The notes beneath the pieces are model-generated. The model had not been told where the DNA came from. It did no database searches and saw only the letters and a list, made by a program, of their open reading frames with translations. Made by a program: the position numbers and the translations under genes. From NCBI RefSeq assembly GCF_000829395.1, contig NZ_AP014680.1, positions 248,001 to 312,000 on the forward strand: a stretch of DNA of 64,000 nt. Reading direction: 5' to 3'. This document shows, in pieces, positions 45,090 through 53,058 of the stretch (position 1 is the stretch's first letter; each line of letters opens with the position of its first letter). Source of the stretch: Paucilactobacillus hokkaidonensis JCM 18461. Its GTDB lineage: Bacteria; Bacillota; Bacilli; Lactobacillales; Lactobacillaceae.

Positions 45090-46910
45090 TTACACCACCT
45101 TTTCGGCCTTAGCTGCACCGTTATATTTGCAGGCAAAGCCAACGATTTCTTGTTTCACAGATTTAGGGGTCGTTTGAAGTAGGTCTTTAACGAAGGAAAC
45201 AATTTGTTGTTCTTCGACCTGCATCACCTGACCGAGAAATATTTTATCGTGAATCTGTTGGTTTGCGGTTTCACCACTAATCAGTAATTCTTCGTATAAT
45301 TTTTCTCCCGGCCGCATACCAACCTCATTAATTTTAATTTGATTTTCACGCAGGCCGGAAAGGGCAACCATTTTTTTAGCAAGGTCATAAATTTTAACTG
45401 GTTTTCCCATATCAAGGATGAATAGTTCACCACCATGACATAGTGCACCAGCTTGAATGACTAGTTGGCTGGCTTCTGGAATCGTCATAAAGTAACGGGT
45501 CATTCGAAAATCAGTGAGGGTAATCGGTCCACCCTGAGCAATTTGGCGTTTAAATAGCGGTACCACACTTCCACGACTTCCCAGCACATTGCCAAATCTG
45601 ACAACGGCGAAGTTAGTCTGACTATGGTGGTTAAGGTTGGTCACAATTAATTCGGCAAGTCGCTTGGTTGCTCCCATCACGTTAGGTGGATTAACGGCCT
45701 TGTCTGATGAAATCATGACAAACGTTGAGACACCGGCACTATCAGCTGCGTGAGCTATATTGCGTGTTCCGAGAACATTATTTTTAATGGCTGCATGTGG
45801 ATTATCTTCCATCAGCGGTACGTGTTTATGAGCGGCGGCGTGATACACAATGGATGGTCGATACTTTTGCAAGATTTGATTGACCGTTGGTTGATCCTGA
45901 ATATCGGCAATGATTGGGATTAATGGAATTGAAGTTACTGATGCAAGCTCCTGCTTAATCTGGTAAATTGAATTTTCGCCGTGTCCAAGGAGTAATAATT
46001 TTTCTGGTTCAAATTGCACTAGTTGACGTACAATTTCGGAACCAATCGAACCACCAGCACCGGAAACCAGGACAGTTTGACCTTTGATTTGTTTTTTCAT
46101 CCGGGTAATATCAAGCTTTAATTCATCCCGTTCCAGTAAATCTGAGATTGTAATTTCACGCAGGGTTACAGAACGATTAGGCGATTGTAATATTTCTTCT
46201 AGGCTTGGCATTTGTAATAATTCAATTTTTTGTTGTTTAGCTAACTGGACTAATTCTGTAATTTTTTCGGTGGTCAAATTAGCAGCAATAATCAATCGTT
46301 TTACTTTTAATGAAGTTAGTAAAGTGTTAATTTCTGTTAAATCACCAACGACACTGATATCTTGGATTGTAATTTTAGAACGATTAGTGCCGGAATCGAC
46401 TAAGCCCATTACTGTGTGTTTTTCTTTACTAGTTGCTAATTGGGTGAGCAATAAATCGACTTGCTTACCTGTACCAATAATCAGTGTCCGATCGCAATCG
46501 GCCAATGTGTTTGACCGAAAGGAGAATTGCTGGCTATGAAGAACGTGCCACAACACTCGACTACTGATAATGAAGAAGGTAGCGAAAAGATAAACTAGGC
46601 CTAAAAAACGTAAGCTAAATGGTTCATCAAAAACTGTTAAAATGGCAATTTTACTTATGAAAGCTCCTGAACAACATAGTAATAAATTGATAAAGGCTCG
46701 CAAGCCAATATAGCGAACAACTTGTTGGTATACTTTCATATAGGTGGCAAGGAGAAAGTAAGTAACCATTCCGAGCAACGCACTAATCAGATAGGCACTG
46801 CTTGGAAAAGCGTGATAGTCTGTTACAAATAAAAGTGCAATGATGTTCGCCATCACGATAGATCCTAAATCGCTTAGCCTAAGCAGTAGTCCTTTAGTTG
46901 TCCGTGTCAT
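45090..46910 (-). CDS. Membrane-bound UDP-GlcNAc 4,6-dehydratase (PglF/EpsC/CapD-like)
   Basis: It converts UDP-N-acetylglucosamine to the 4-keto-6-deoxy form. The 606 residues have four N-terminal helices (about 10-125), a CoA-binding-like Rossmann region with LIIGTGKQVDLL, then the SDR dehydratase domain (about 275-580): VSGAGGSIGSEI for NAD, and SSDKAVNPPNVMGATKR, in which Met replaces the usual catalytic Tyr as is normal in the PglF group. The DFRMTRYFMTIPEA and MRPGEKLYEELL motifs complete the family pattern. It feeds the aminotransferase at 42044. Confidence 0.93.
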   Translation of the reverse strand: MTRTTKGLLLRLSDLGSIVMANIIALLFVTDYHAFPSSAYLISALLGMVTYFLLATYMKVYQQVVRYIGLRAFINLLLCCSGAFISKIAILTVFDEPFSLRFLGLVYLFATFFIISSRVLWHVLHSQQFSFRSNTLADCDRTLIIGTGKQVDLLLTQLATSKEKHTVMGLVDSGTNRSKITIQDISVVGDLTEINTLLTSLKVKRLIIAANLTTEKITELVQLAKQQKIELLQMPSLEEILQSPNRSVTLREITISDLLERDELKLDITRMKKQIKGQTVLVSGAGGSIGSEIVRQLVQFEPEKLLLLGHGENSIYQIKQELASVTSIPLIPIIADIQDQPTVNQILQKYRPSIVYHAAAHKHVPLMEDNPHAAIKNNVLGTRNIAHAADSAGVSTFVMISSDKAVNPPNVMGATKRLAELIVTNLNHHSQTNFAVVRFGNVLGSRGSVVPLFKRQIAQGGPITLTDFRMTRYFMTIPEASQLVIQAGALCHGGELFILDMGKPVKIYDLAKKMVALSGLRENQIKINEVGMRPGEKLYEELLISGETANQQIHDKIFLGQVMQVEEQQIVSFVKDLLQTTPKSVKQEIVGFACKYNGAAKAEKVV

Positions 46911-46930
46911 GATAATTCCTCCTCATTTAG

Positions 46931-47569
46931 TTACTGTTTAACTGCCACACACCCCAAAATTGTGGCCTGCACATCAGTTAATGTCGTTTTAGCATGTGCA
47001 AGTGATTCTTTAGTGGTTTTGCCAATGTTGACACTTAGAAGGGTGGCGTCACACAAAGTGGCAATGATTTGCGCACTTGGATTAGTCAATAGGTCTGATG
47101 AATCAAAAATAATTAGGTCGTATGTTTGACGCCAGTCTGCAATTAATTGTTTCAGTCGGGGACGCGCCAGCGTATCACTGACTGCCGTATCACTTTGTTT
47201 AGTTGGCATGACGTCCAAGTTGCTAAACTGTGTCGGGTTGGGATGCACAGTAGCGCTAGAATTGATTGCGTCAATTAAGTTGTGTGGATTTTTTAATTCA
47301 AAACTCGTTTGTATACTGGGATAGCTGAAATTGGTGTCGACTAGTAATGTTTTTTGACCAATTTTAGCGTTGGCCAGTGCGAGATTAGTTGCTAGCACGG
47401 ATTTGCCTTCGCTAGCCTTCGCAGAAGTTATTTGTAATATCTGGACATTAGCATGGTTTTGCTGCAAGTAGGTTCTCAATGATCTAATTTGGTCTGCAAA
47501 ATTTGATTGTGGGGTACGATCGTATAAAAGCATCCCCTGATGCGATGAATTACGTTTAAATAAAGACAT
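46931..47569 (-). CDS. CpsD-type tyrosine kinase of EPS locus 2, without a tyrosine tail
   Basis: A 212-residue BY-kinase family ATPase. Walker A is SAKASEGKSVLATNLA, Walker A' is TLLVDTNFSYP and Walker B is LIIFDSSDLL. It ends LGCVAVKQ with no tyrosine cluster, unlike the EPS 1 kinase with seven Gly-Tyr pairs. Without those tyrosines it may not be regulated by autophosphorylation, or may rely on other residues. The matching Wzz-type gene is immediately upstream. No PHP phosphatase gene lies in this locus. Confidence 0.88.
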   Translation of the reverse strand: MSLFKRNSSHQGMLLYDRTPQSNFADQIRSLRTYLQQNHANVQILQITSAKASEGKSVLATNLALANAKIGQKTLLVDTNFSYPSIQTSFELKNPHNLIDAINSSATVHPNPTQFSNLDVMPTKQSDTAVSDTLARPRLKQLIADWRQTYDLIIFDSSDLLTNPSAQIIATLCDATLLSVNIGKTTKESLAHAKTTLTDVQATILGCVAVKQ

Positions 47570-47589
47570 ATGGTGGACTCCCTTCTAAA

Positions 47590-48243
47590 TTAGGCCTTGT
47601 TAGTTTTATCAATTTTGATTGTGCCGATTAGTGGCAGTGAGGATGAGGATAGTAAGTCTGCTTTAGTGACTTTTTTACTGACTAAATCGCGCCAAATCAC
47701 CATGATGATTGCGACCAGTAATCCGCTTAATATACTTAGGGTAATGACAATCCAACGATTGGAAGTGTGTTTATAAACTGCTGTTTTACCAATGGTTAAT
47801 CGTTTCAAATTACTAGGATTAATTAATTCGGGAGATTCTTTTTGTAAGATGGTGGCAGTCTGATTAGCAATTAAGCGTGCATCTTTAGCGGTGTTACTAG
47901 TTGCAGTAATTGTAAATACTTGTGAATCTTCATCGGCCGTAATGTTAATTCTCTTGCCCAGATCTGAGACCGACTCGCTGTAGCCTTTTTGTTGGGCTAG
48001 TTGCTGATGAATGGGTGATAAGATAATAGGTGTTTTAATAAAGCTTTGGTAGGTTTTAATGATTTTGGATGAGTCCGCCGATTTTGATTGGCTAACACTG
48101 ATTAGATCGACATCACTGCTGTAGTAAGGCTTAACCAAGACGAATGCCAATAAATTAATTAAGGCAACGGTGATAATAAATGAAATTAAAGCAATGAACC
48201 AATGGGATTTAATGGTTTTGCTGAGTGAACGAATTTTTATCAT
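47590..48243 (-). CDS. Wzz/CpsC-type chain-length regulator of EPS locus 2
   Basis: The first gene of EPS locus 2, 217 residues, with membrane helices at about residues 15-38 and 168-190, an outer region between them, and a short cytoplasmic tail. ATG 48243 (MIKIRSLS) has AAAGGAGCT just upstream; the longer frame to 48258 would place the start over that site and is rejected. It pairs with the kinase at 46931. Confidence 0.88.
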   Translation of the reverse strand: MIKIRSLSKTIKSHWFIALISFIITVALINLLAFVLVKPYYSSDVDLISVSQSKSADSSKIIKTYQSFIKTPIILSPIHQQLAQQKGYSESVSDLGKRINITADEDSQVFTITATSNTAKDARLIANQTATILQKESPELINPSNLKRLTIGKTAVYKHTSNRWIVITLSILSGLLVAIIMVIWRDLVSKKVTKADLLSSSSLPLIGTIKIDKTNKA

Positions 48244-48320
48244 GGGAGCTCCTTTCAAATCAAGTGCAATAGGTTATTATGGTTTAGCAATCATAAGTTA
48301 GTAGTAGGCAAGATACCTGA

Positions 48321-48352
48321 CTTACCATAGATAACTAAATAGTTATGGTAAG
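48321..48352. promoter_or_regulatory. 32-bp imperfect dyad upstream of EPS locus 2
   Basis: CTTACCATA (48321-48329) is inversely repeated as TATGGTAAG (48344-48352), with an inner ATAACT-AAAT-AGTTAT dyad (48331-48346). It lies about 80-110 bases upstream of the first EPS 2 gene and is a probable operator. Its AACTA/TAGTT core resembles the MarR-region palindrome at 49034. The rest of 48244-48467 shows nothing else that I can name. Confidence 0.45.
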
Positions 48353-48467
48353 CATTACCTTTATGTCCTTTAATCAGAATAATAGAATCAATAAACTAAG
48401 TAAAGTAAAAACTAATGATTAATATTAGAAGTTTATATGAAGATGAGTTCTGTCATTTGTGGTTACA

Positions 48468-48520
48468 TTAAATCGGCCTCCTAATTGTGAGTTTGTTCAA
48501 CAATTAGGAGGCCGATTTAA
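48468..48520. terminator. Perfect 20-bp hairpin between MarR gene and EPS locus 2
   Basis: Bases 48468-48487 pair perfectly with 48501-48520 around a 13-base loop; the stem core is GGCCTCCTAATTG. It follows the MarR stop on the minus strand. It lacks a clear T-run, so it may be a terminator of imperfect type or a processed hairpin. Confidence 0.6.
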
Positions 48521-48546
48521 AATAGTCTATTGTAATAATTTCATTT

Positions 48547-49005
48547 TTATTTTTCAGGTTTTAGTCTAATAATATGTGCTTTTTCCATTAAGCGAATACT
48601 TTCACGTAAGTGTTCAACTAATGCTTGTTGGTCCGAAATAGCCAATGTTTCCATATGATGCTGGATTCGTTGTTCGATCAATGTCATGTGTTCTTTGACA
48701 ACGGATTCACCTTTTTTGGTGCGTTGAACGTTGACGATGCGCCGATTTTCTTCATTATGTTGTCGATAAACTAGATCTCTATCTTCCAATGTACTGACAA
48801 TACGGGTTAACTGTGGGCTTGTAATCCCAATCAATTTTGCTAGTTGGGTCATGGTGATGCCGGGTTGTTGGTACACGTTTCTAAGGGTAATGGCCTGTAA
48901 TCGGGTCAGTCCAAATTCCTCAAGCGAGCGATTTTGCGTAATTGCTTGTGTTAAGGTCATGAATAACTGGCCAAACAATTCGCTGTTATTTGAATTATCT
49001 TCCAT
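48547..49005 (-). CDS. MarR-family regulator
   Basis: A 152-residue winged-helix protein. ITLRNVYQQPGITMTQLAKLIGITSPQLTRIVSTLEDRDLVYRQHNEENRRIVNVQRTKKG covers the recognition helix and wing (quoted here as positions about 45-105), and the flanking helices form the dimer. ATG 49005 is chosen because TTGGAGAT lies upstream of it. It is divergent from the ABC transporter gene, with a perfect 7-3-7 palindrome in the 125-bp gap, so it probably represses itself and the transporter operon. Confidence 0.87.
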   Translation of the reverse strand: MEDNSNNSELFGQLFMTLTQAITQNRSLEEFGLTRLQAITLRNVYQQPGITMTQLAKLIGITSPQLTRIVSTLEDRDLVYRQHNEENRRIVNVQRTKKGESVVKEHMTLIEQRIQHHMETLAISDQQALVEHLRESIRLMEKAHIIRLKPEK

Positions 49006-49033
49006 AGTAATCTCCAAGGTTAATTAAAATTTA

Positions 49034-49050
49034 ACTATTCATAATAGTTG
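49034..49050. promoter_or_regulatory. Probable MarR operator
   Basis: AACTATT-CAT-AATAGTT is a perfect inverted repeat between the divergent MarR and ABC transporter genes. A further half-site, ATAGTTAA, lies at 49073-49080. Confidence 0.6.
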
Positions 49051-49129
49051 ATAATTATGAAGTATGTCATTATAGTTAACAGTTGTCAAATGATAAGTGT
49101 TTAAAAAGCGATTAAAAGGGGATCTGGCA

Positions 49130-51454
49130 GTGCTAAAATTAAGCCATATTAACAAATATTATCATGTTGGAGAGACCGTTACAAAAGCCCAAAATGATGT
49201 GTCAGTTGATTTTCGGCAACAAGAATTTGTTGCCATCTTGGGACCTAGTGGATCTGGAAAAACTACCATGTTAAATATTATTGGTGGTTTAGATCGATAT
49301 GATTCAGGTGATCTATTAATCAAGGGTAAATCGACTAAGAATTTTAAGGACTCAGATTGGGATGCATACCGAAATAACTCAGTCGGGTTTATTTTTCAGT
49401 CGTATAATCTGATTTCACATCTGTCAATTATGGAAAACGTTGAAATGGGGATGACATTGAGTGGTGTCCCTGCTGTGCAAAAGAGAAAACAGGCGACCGA
49501 TGCGTTGATTCGAGTTGGATTAAAGGACCAAATGCATAAGCAACCAAGTCAGCTTTCTGGTGGTCAAATGCAACGGGTGGCGATTGCCAGAGCAATTGCC
49601 AATGATCCAGAGATTCTGCTAGCGGATGAACCCACTGGTGCGTTGGACTCAGAAACCAGCCTTGAGATTATGGAACTGATTCGTGATTTAAGCAAGGATC
49701 GACTAGTTATCATGGTGACCCATAATCCTGATTTAGCCCACCAATATGCTGATCGGATTATTGAATTTGCTGATGGTCAGATTCAGTATGATTCTAACCC
49801 ATTTGAAGAAGATAGCGACCAGACAGGTTTTTCGTTAAATAATACCAAAATGAGCTATTGGACCGCACTTAAGTTATCTTTCACAAATATTAGAACCAAA
49901 AAAGGACGGACATTTTTAACCGTTTTTGCCTCTAGTATTGGTATCATTGGCATCGCAGTTGTTCTGGCACTATCAAATGGCTTTCAAAAGCAGGTCAATC
50001 AGACTCAGAGCAATACCTTATCCACAATGCCGGTTACAATTTCGCAGGTTAGTACTGATCCTAGCGCGATGGCTAATAATAGTTCTAAAGATAAAGCCTC
50101 AAAGAGTAATCAAGTCAAAGCTGAAAAAAGTGATCAGGAAAAAGCACAACATACGAATAAAATTACGAATAAGTACCTCGATTACCTTAATAAAATGCCT
50201 AAAAAAGATGCCAAAAACATTGCGGTTAGTTATGGGACAGGGATGAATCTCCTTCGTCAAGTTAATGGAAAGTATAAACCAGTTACATTCTCCAACACTA
50301 ATCCGGACACGGCTTCGTCCGGTTCTATGATGAGCGGATCCAGTAACACAACCAGCAGTGTGTATCCGGTTGATCGCAATGGCAAGCAAACATTTCTAAA
50401 GTCATATTACAAAGTTCTTGCTGGTAACTATCCTACTAAAGCAACGGATATTGTGTTGGTGGTTAACAAGGATAATTCATTAAACATCAATGCACTAAAA
50501 AATCTTGGAATTAGTGTTAAAGAAGGTCAAAAGTTTAATTACAACGATTTAGTGGGAACCAAAGTCAAGATGGTTGCCAATGATGATTATTATACCAAGC
50601 TACCAACTGGTAATTTTGTTTCCGGCACAGACTATTCCTCCATGGCAACAAAAGCAGCTACCAAAACATTAACTGTCAAAGGAATTATTCGGGTTAAATC
50701 GAGTGATTCGGATGGAATTTTGGCTAGTGGGGTTGCATACAGCGCTAATTTAACCAAGGAAGCGTTGAATGTTAATCAGAATTCAGCCATTGTGACTGCG
50801 CAAAAGAATAGTAATAATAATGTCATTACTGGACAAAATATGGATAAAGCGGCTCGTTCGAATGTGTTGACTACGCTGGGTGGTACTTCCACGCCAACTA
50901 ATATTCAAATTTATCCAACCAGATTTAAACAAAAGGATAGTGTTCTGTCCTACTTAGATAAATACAATCAGGGGAAGAGCAAAGCAGATAAGGTTGTTTA
51001 CACTGATCTGGCCAGCACCATATCCAAGATGACCGGTGGAATTATGGATGCAATTACGTATGTTTTAATTGCCTTTGCCGGAATTTCATTAGTTACTTCG
51101 ATGATTATGATTGCAATTATCACGTACACCAGTGTGCTTGAGCGGACTAAGGAAATCGGTGTTTTGAAAGCCTTAGGTGCACGTAAAAAGGATATTACGC
51201 GAGTATTTGATGCCGAAACATTTATCCTTGGATTTGGTGCAGGGATCTTTGGTATTTTTGTTGCTTGGGTCTTAACGTTCCCGATCAATGCAATTTTAGA
51301 AAACGTGACTGGATTAGCTGGTGTGGCGGTATTGAACCCCATGCAAGCAGTTATCCTAGTTATTATTTCGACCGTACTGACTTTATTGGGTGGCCATATT
51401 CCAGCCCGAATGGCGGCTAAAAAAGACGCAGCCATTGCGTTGCGTGCTGAGTAG
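49130..51454 (+). CDS. MacB/LolD-type ABC transporter, fused ATPase and FtsX-like permease
   Basis: The 774 residues combine an ATPase (about 1-235) with Walker A LGPSGSGKTT, Q-loop FIFQSYN, signature LSGGQMQRVA and Walker B ILLADEPTG, and a permease. The permease has a first helix near 275-297, a large extracellular domain of about 320 residues, and three C-terminal helices (FtsX type) with ALGARKKDITRVF. GTG 49130 is preferred, with AAAGGGG upstream. Such proteins export peptides, lipids or antimicrobials, or act as mechanotransmitters. MarR control suggests efflux or stress defence. Confidence 0.9.
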   Translation: MLKLSHINKYYHVGETVTKAQNDVSVDFRQQEFVAILGPSGSGKTTMLNIIGGLDRYDSGDLLIKGKSTKNFKDSDWDAYRNNSVGFIFQSYNLISHLSIMENVEMGMTLSGVPAVQKRKQATDALIRVGLKDQMHKQPSQLSGGQMQRVAIARAIANDPEILLADEPTGALDSETSLEIMELIRDLSKDRLVIMVTHNPDLAHQYADRIIEFADGQIQYDSNPFEEDSDQTGFSLNNTKMSYWTALKLSFTNIRTKKGRTFLTVFASSIGIIGIAVVLALSNGFQKQVNQTQSNTLSTMPVTISQVSTDPSAMANNSSKDKASKSNQVKAEKSDQEKAQHTNKITNKYLDYLNKMPKKDAKNIAVSYGTGMNLLRQVNGKYKPVTFSNTNPDTASSGSMMSGSSNTTSSVYPVDRNGKQTFLKSYYKVLAGNYPTKATDIVLVVNKDNSLNINALKNLGISVKEGQKFNYNDLVGTKVKMVANDDYYTKLPTGNFVSGTDYSSMATKAATKTLTVKGIIRVKSSDSDGILASGVAYSANLTKEALNVNQNSAIVTAQKNSNNNVITGQNMDKAARSNVLTTLGGTSTPTNIQIYPTRFKQKDSVLSYLDKYNQGKSKADKVVYTDLASTISKMTGGIMDAITYVLIAFAGISLVTSMIMIAIITYTSVLERTKEIGVLKALGARKKDITRVFDAETFILGFGAGIFGIFVAWVLTFPINAILENVTGLAGVAVLNPMQAVILVIISTVLTLLGGHIPARMAAKKDAAIALRAE

Positions 51455-51481
51455 ATTTACAAGTAAGAAAGGAAAATTAAA

Positions 51482-52099
51482 ATGACATTTGAAAATCAAC
51501 GACCAACTACTAATACAATTGAAGAGATGCTAGACAAACAGCAAATTACCGAACTAGTCCAATATGAGCGTTATGCTCGTGATTACGGGCTATGGGACGG
51601 TATGGCAACGTGTTATACAGATGACGCTACGATTGAGATTTCATGGTACAAAGGTGGCATTAAAGGTTTCTTGGATGCATCTAAACCTAGTCGCGATGCA
51701 CAAACTGATTCTTTACCTGCCCACAAGCTGCATGAGACCCTTGTATGGTTAAATGGTGAAAAAGCCATGGCGGTGATTGTGACAACTATGACTGGTCGGA
51801 CACCTGTACAAGGTAAAACGATGGATAATTTAATTTATGTTCGTTTGGTCTATTCATTGAAAAAGGTTGCTGGTGAATGGAAAGTTTATAGTATGACCCC
51901 AATTTATGAACGAGATACTTTATTACCAGTGACTCCAGCTGATATTAAAACCGTCCCGGGAGCTCGTGATAGTTACAAGAACCTGGCAATTGTATTAAAA
52001 GATCTGGGGGCCAAAACGAGTGATGATCTACCTGGATTGGACCAGCCTGAATCAGTTCAAAAATTCATGACCCAGGTTAATGATTGGTTAAATGAGTAG
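51482..52099 (+). CDS. NTF2-like / SnoaL-fold protein
   Basis: A 205-residue protein. The first 140 residues fit the SnoaL/NTF2-like cone fold: an N-terminal helix (IEEMLDKQQITELVQYERYARDYGLWDGMATCYTDDATIEI, at about 10-50), then VWLNGEKAMAVIVTTMTGRT and VYSLKKVAGEWKVYSMTPIYERD. Members are small-molecule isomerases, hydrolases or binding proteins. It lies 27 bases after the ABC transporter and before an SDR, so the two may act on one compound. The reaction is unknown. Confidence 0.75.
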   Translation: MTFENQRPTTNTIEEMLDKQQITELVQYERYARDYGLWDGMATCYTDDATIEISWYKGGIKGFLDASKPSRDAQTDSLPAHKLHETLVWLNGEKAMAVIVTTMTGRTPVQGKTMDNLIYVRLVYSLKKVAGEWKVYSMTPIYERDTLLPVTPADIKTVPGARDSYKNLAIVLKDLGAKTSDDLPGLDQPESVQKFMTQVNDWLNE

Positions 52100-52133
52100 T
52101 ATTTGAATTAAATTAGTTAAGGACGGATTTATT

Positions 52134-52892
52134 ATGGCAGATAAAAAAGAAACAATTACTTTAATTACCGGTGCTGATAAAGGGATCGGATTTGCAACTG
52201 CACAGGGACTAGGTAAAATTGGACAACATGTTTTGATTGGCGCTAGAGATGCTAAGCGTGGTCAAGCTGCAGTGGATAAATTACAAAAACAAGGCTACAA
52301 AGCAGCACTGATTATGATTGATGTCACGGATCAAGAATTAATTAAGCAGGCCGTGGCTGAAATTGAACAAAAGTTTGGTTATTTGAGTATTTTAATTAAT
52401 AATGCAGGGGTAGCGCTTGATCATCACGAAAGTGCTGCTGATTTAAGTACAGATACAATTCGCCAGGATTTTGATGTCAATTTCTTTGGTATGATTGATG
52501 TCACGCAAGCAATGATTCCGTTGCTTAAAAAAGACTTGCCGGCTAAAATTGTTAATCTATCCAGTAATATGGGTTCGTTAACTTTTGCAAGTGATCCTGA
52601 ATCTCGTTTCTACAAGGTGTCATCACTTGGCTATCAAGCTTCTAAGGCGTCAGTTAATTTCTTTACAATTAATCTAAGCAAGGAGTTGGCCGATAGCAAT
52701 ATTACGGTAAACTCAGTTAATCCAGGATGGACGGCAACTGGTTTTGGTGGACGCCCAATGTCAATGCCTAAAATTCCGGGGATGCAAGATGTTGAGGAAG
52801 GTGCAGCTCAAGTGATTAAGATGGCCAGTCTCCCGCGGGATGATAAAACTACGGGGACATTTACTGAAAATGCAGGCAAACTTCCTTGGTAA
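52134..52892 (+). CDS. Short-chain dehydrogenase/reductase (carbonyl reductase-like)
   Basis: A 252-residue classical SDR. The cofactor loop is ITGADKGIGFATA, the Arg in GARDAKRG after strand 2 suggests NADPH, and NNAG is present. The catalytic Ser is in VNLSSNMG, and YQASK gives the YxxxK pair, with VNPGWTATGFGG after it. It resembles the plant and animal carbonyl reductase group found in many lactobacilli. It is the last gene of the probable MarR-controlled operon, and a terminator follows at 52920. Confidence 0.88.
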   Translation: MADKKETITLITGADKGIGFATAQGLGKIGQHVLIGARDAKRGQAAVDKLQKQGYKAALIMIDVTDQELIKQAVAEIEQKFGYLSILINNAGVALDHHESAADLSTDTIRQDFDVNFFGMIDVTQAMIPLLKKDLPAKIVNLSSNMGSLTFASDPESRFYKVSSLGYQASKASVNFFTINLSKELADSNITVNSVNPGWTATGFGGRPMSMPKIPGMQDVEEGAAQVIKMASLPRDDKTTGTFTENAGKLPW

Positions 52893-52919
52893 TGAAAAAA
52901 GAATAATAAGGATAATGTA

Positions 52920-52950
52920 AATCTCACTAAATATGGGATTTTTTATTTTG
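52920..52950 (+). terminator. Rho-independent terminator
   Basis: AAATCTCA at 52920-52927 pairs with TGGGATTT at 52935-52942 (one G-U), followed by a T-rich run. It ends the ABC, NTF2-like and SDR operon. Confidence 0.8.
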
Positions 52951-53058
52951 GTTAAAAAATAATATTTTTTGGCCTATACCACTTGTAATTGAAATGAAAG
53001 GGGTTACAATTAGTATTTATAAAGTATAGTTTTTATTGCTTTTCAGGGGGCATTTTTT

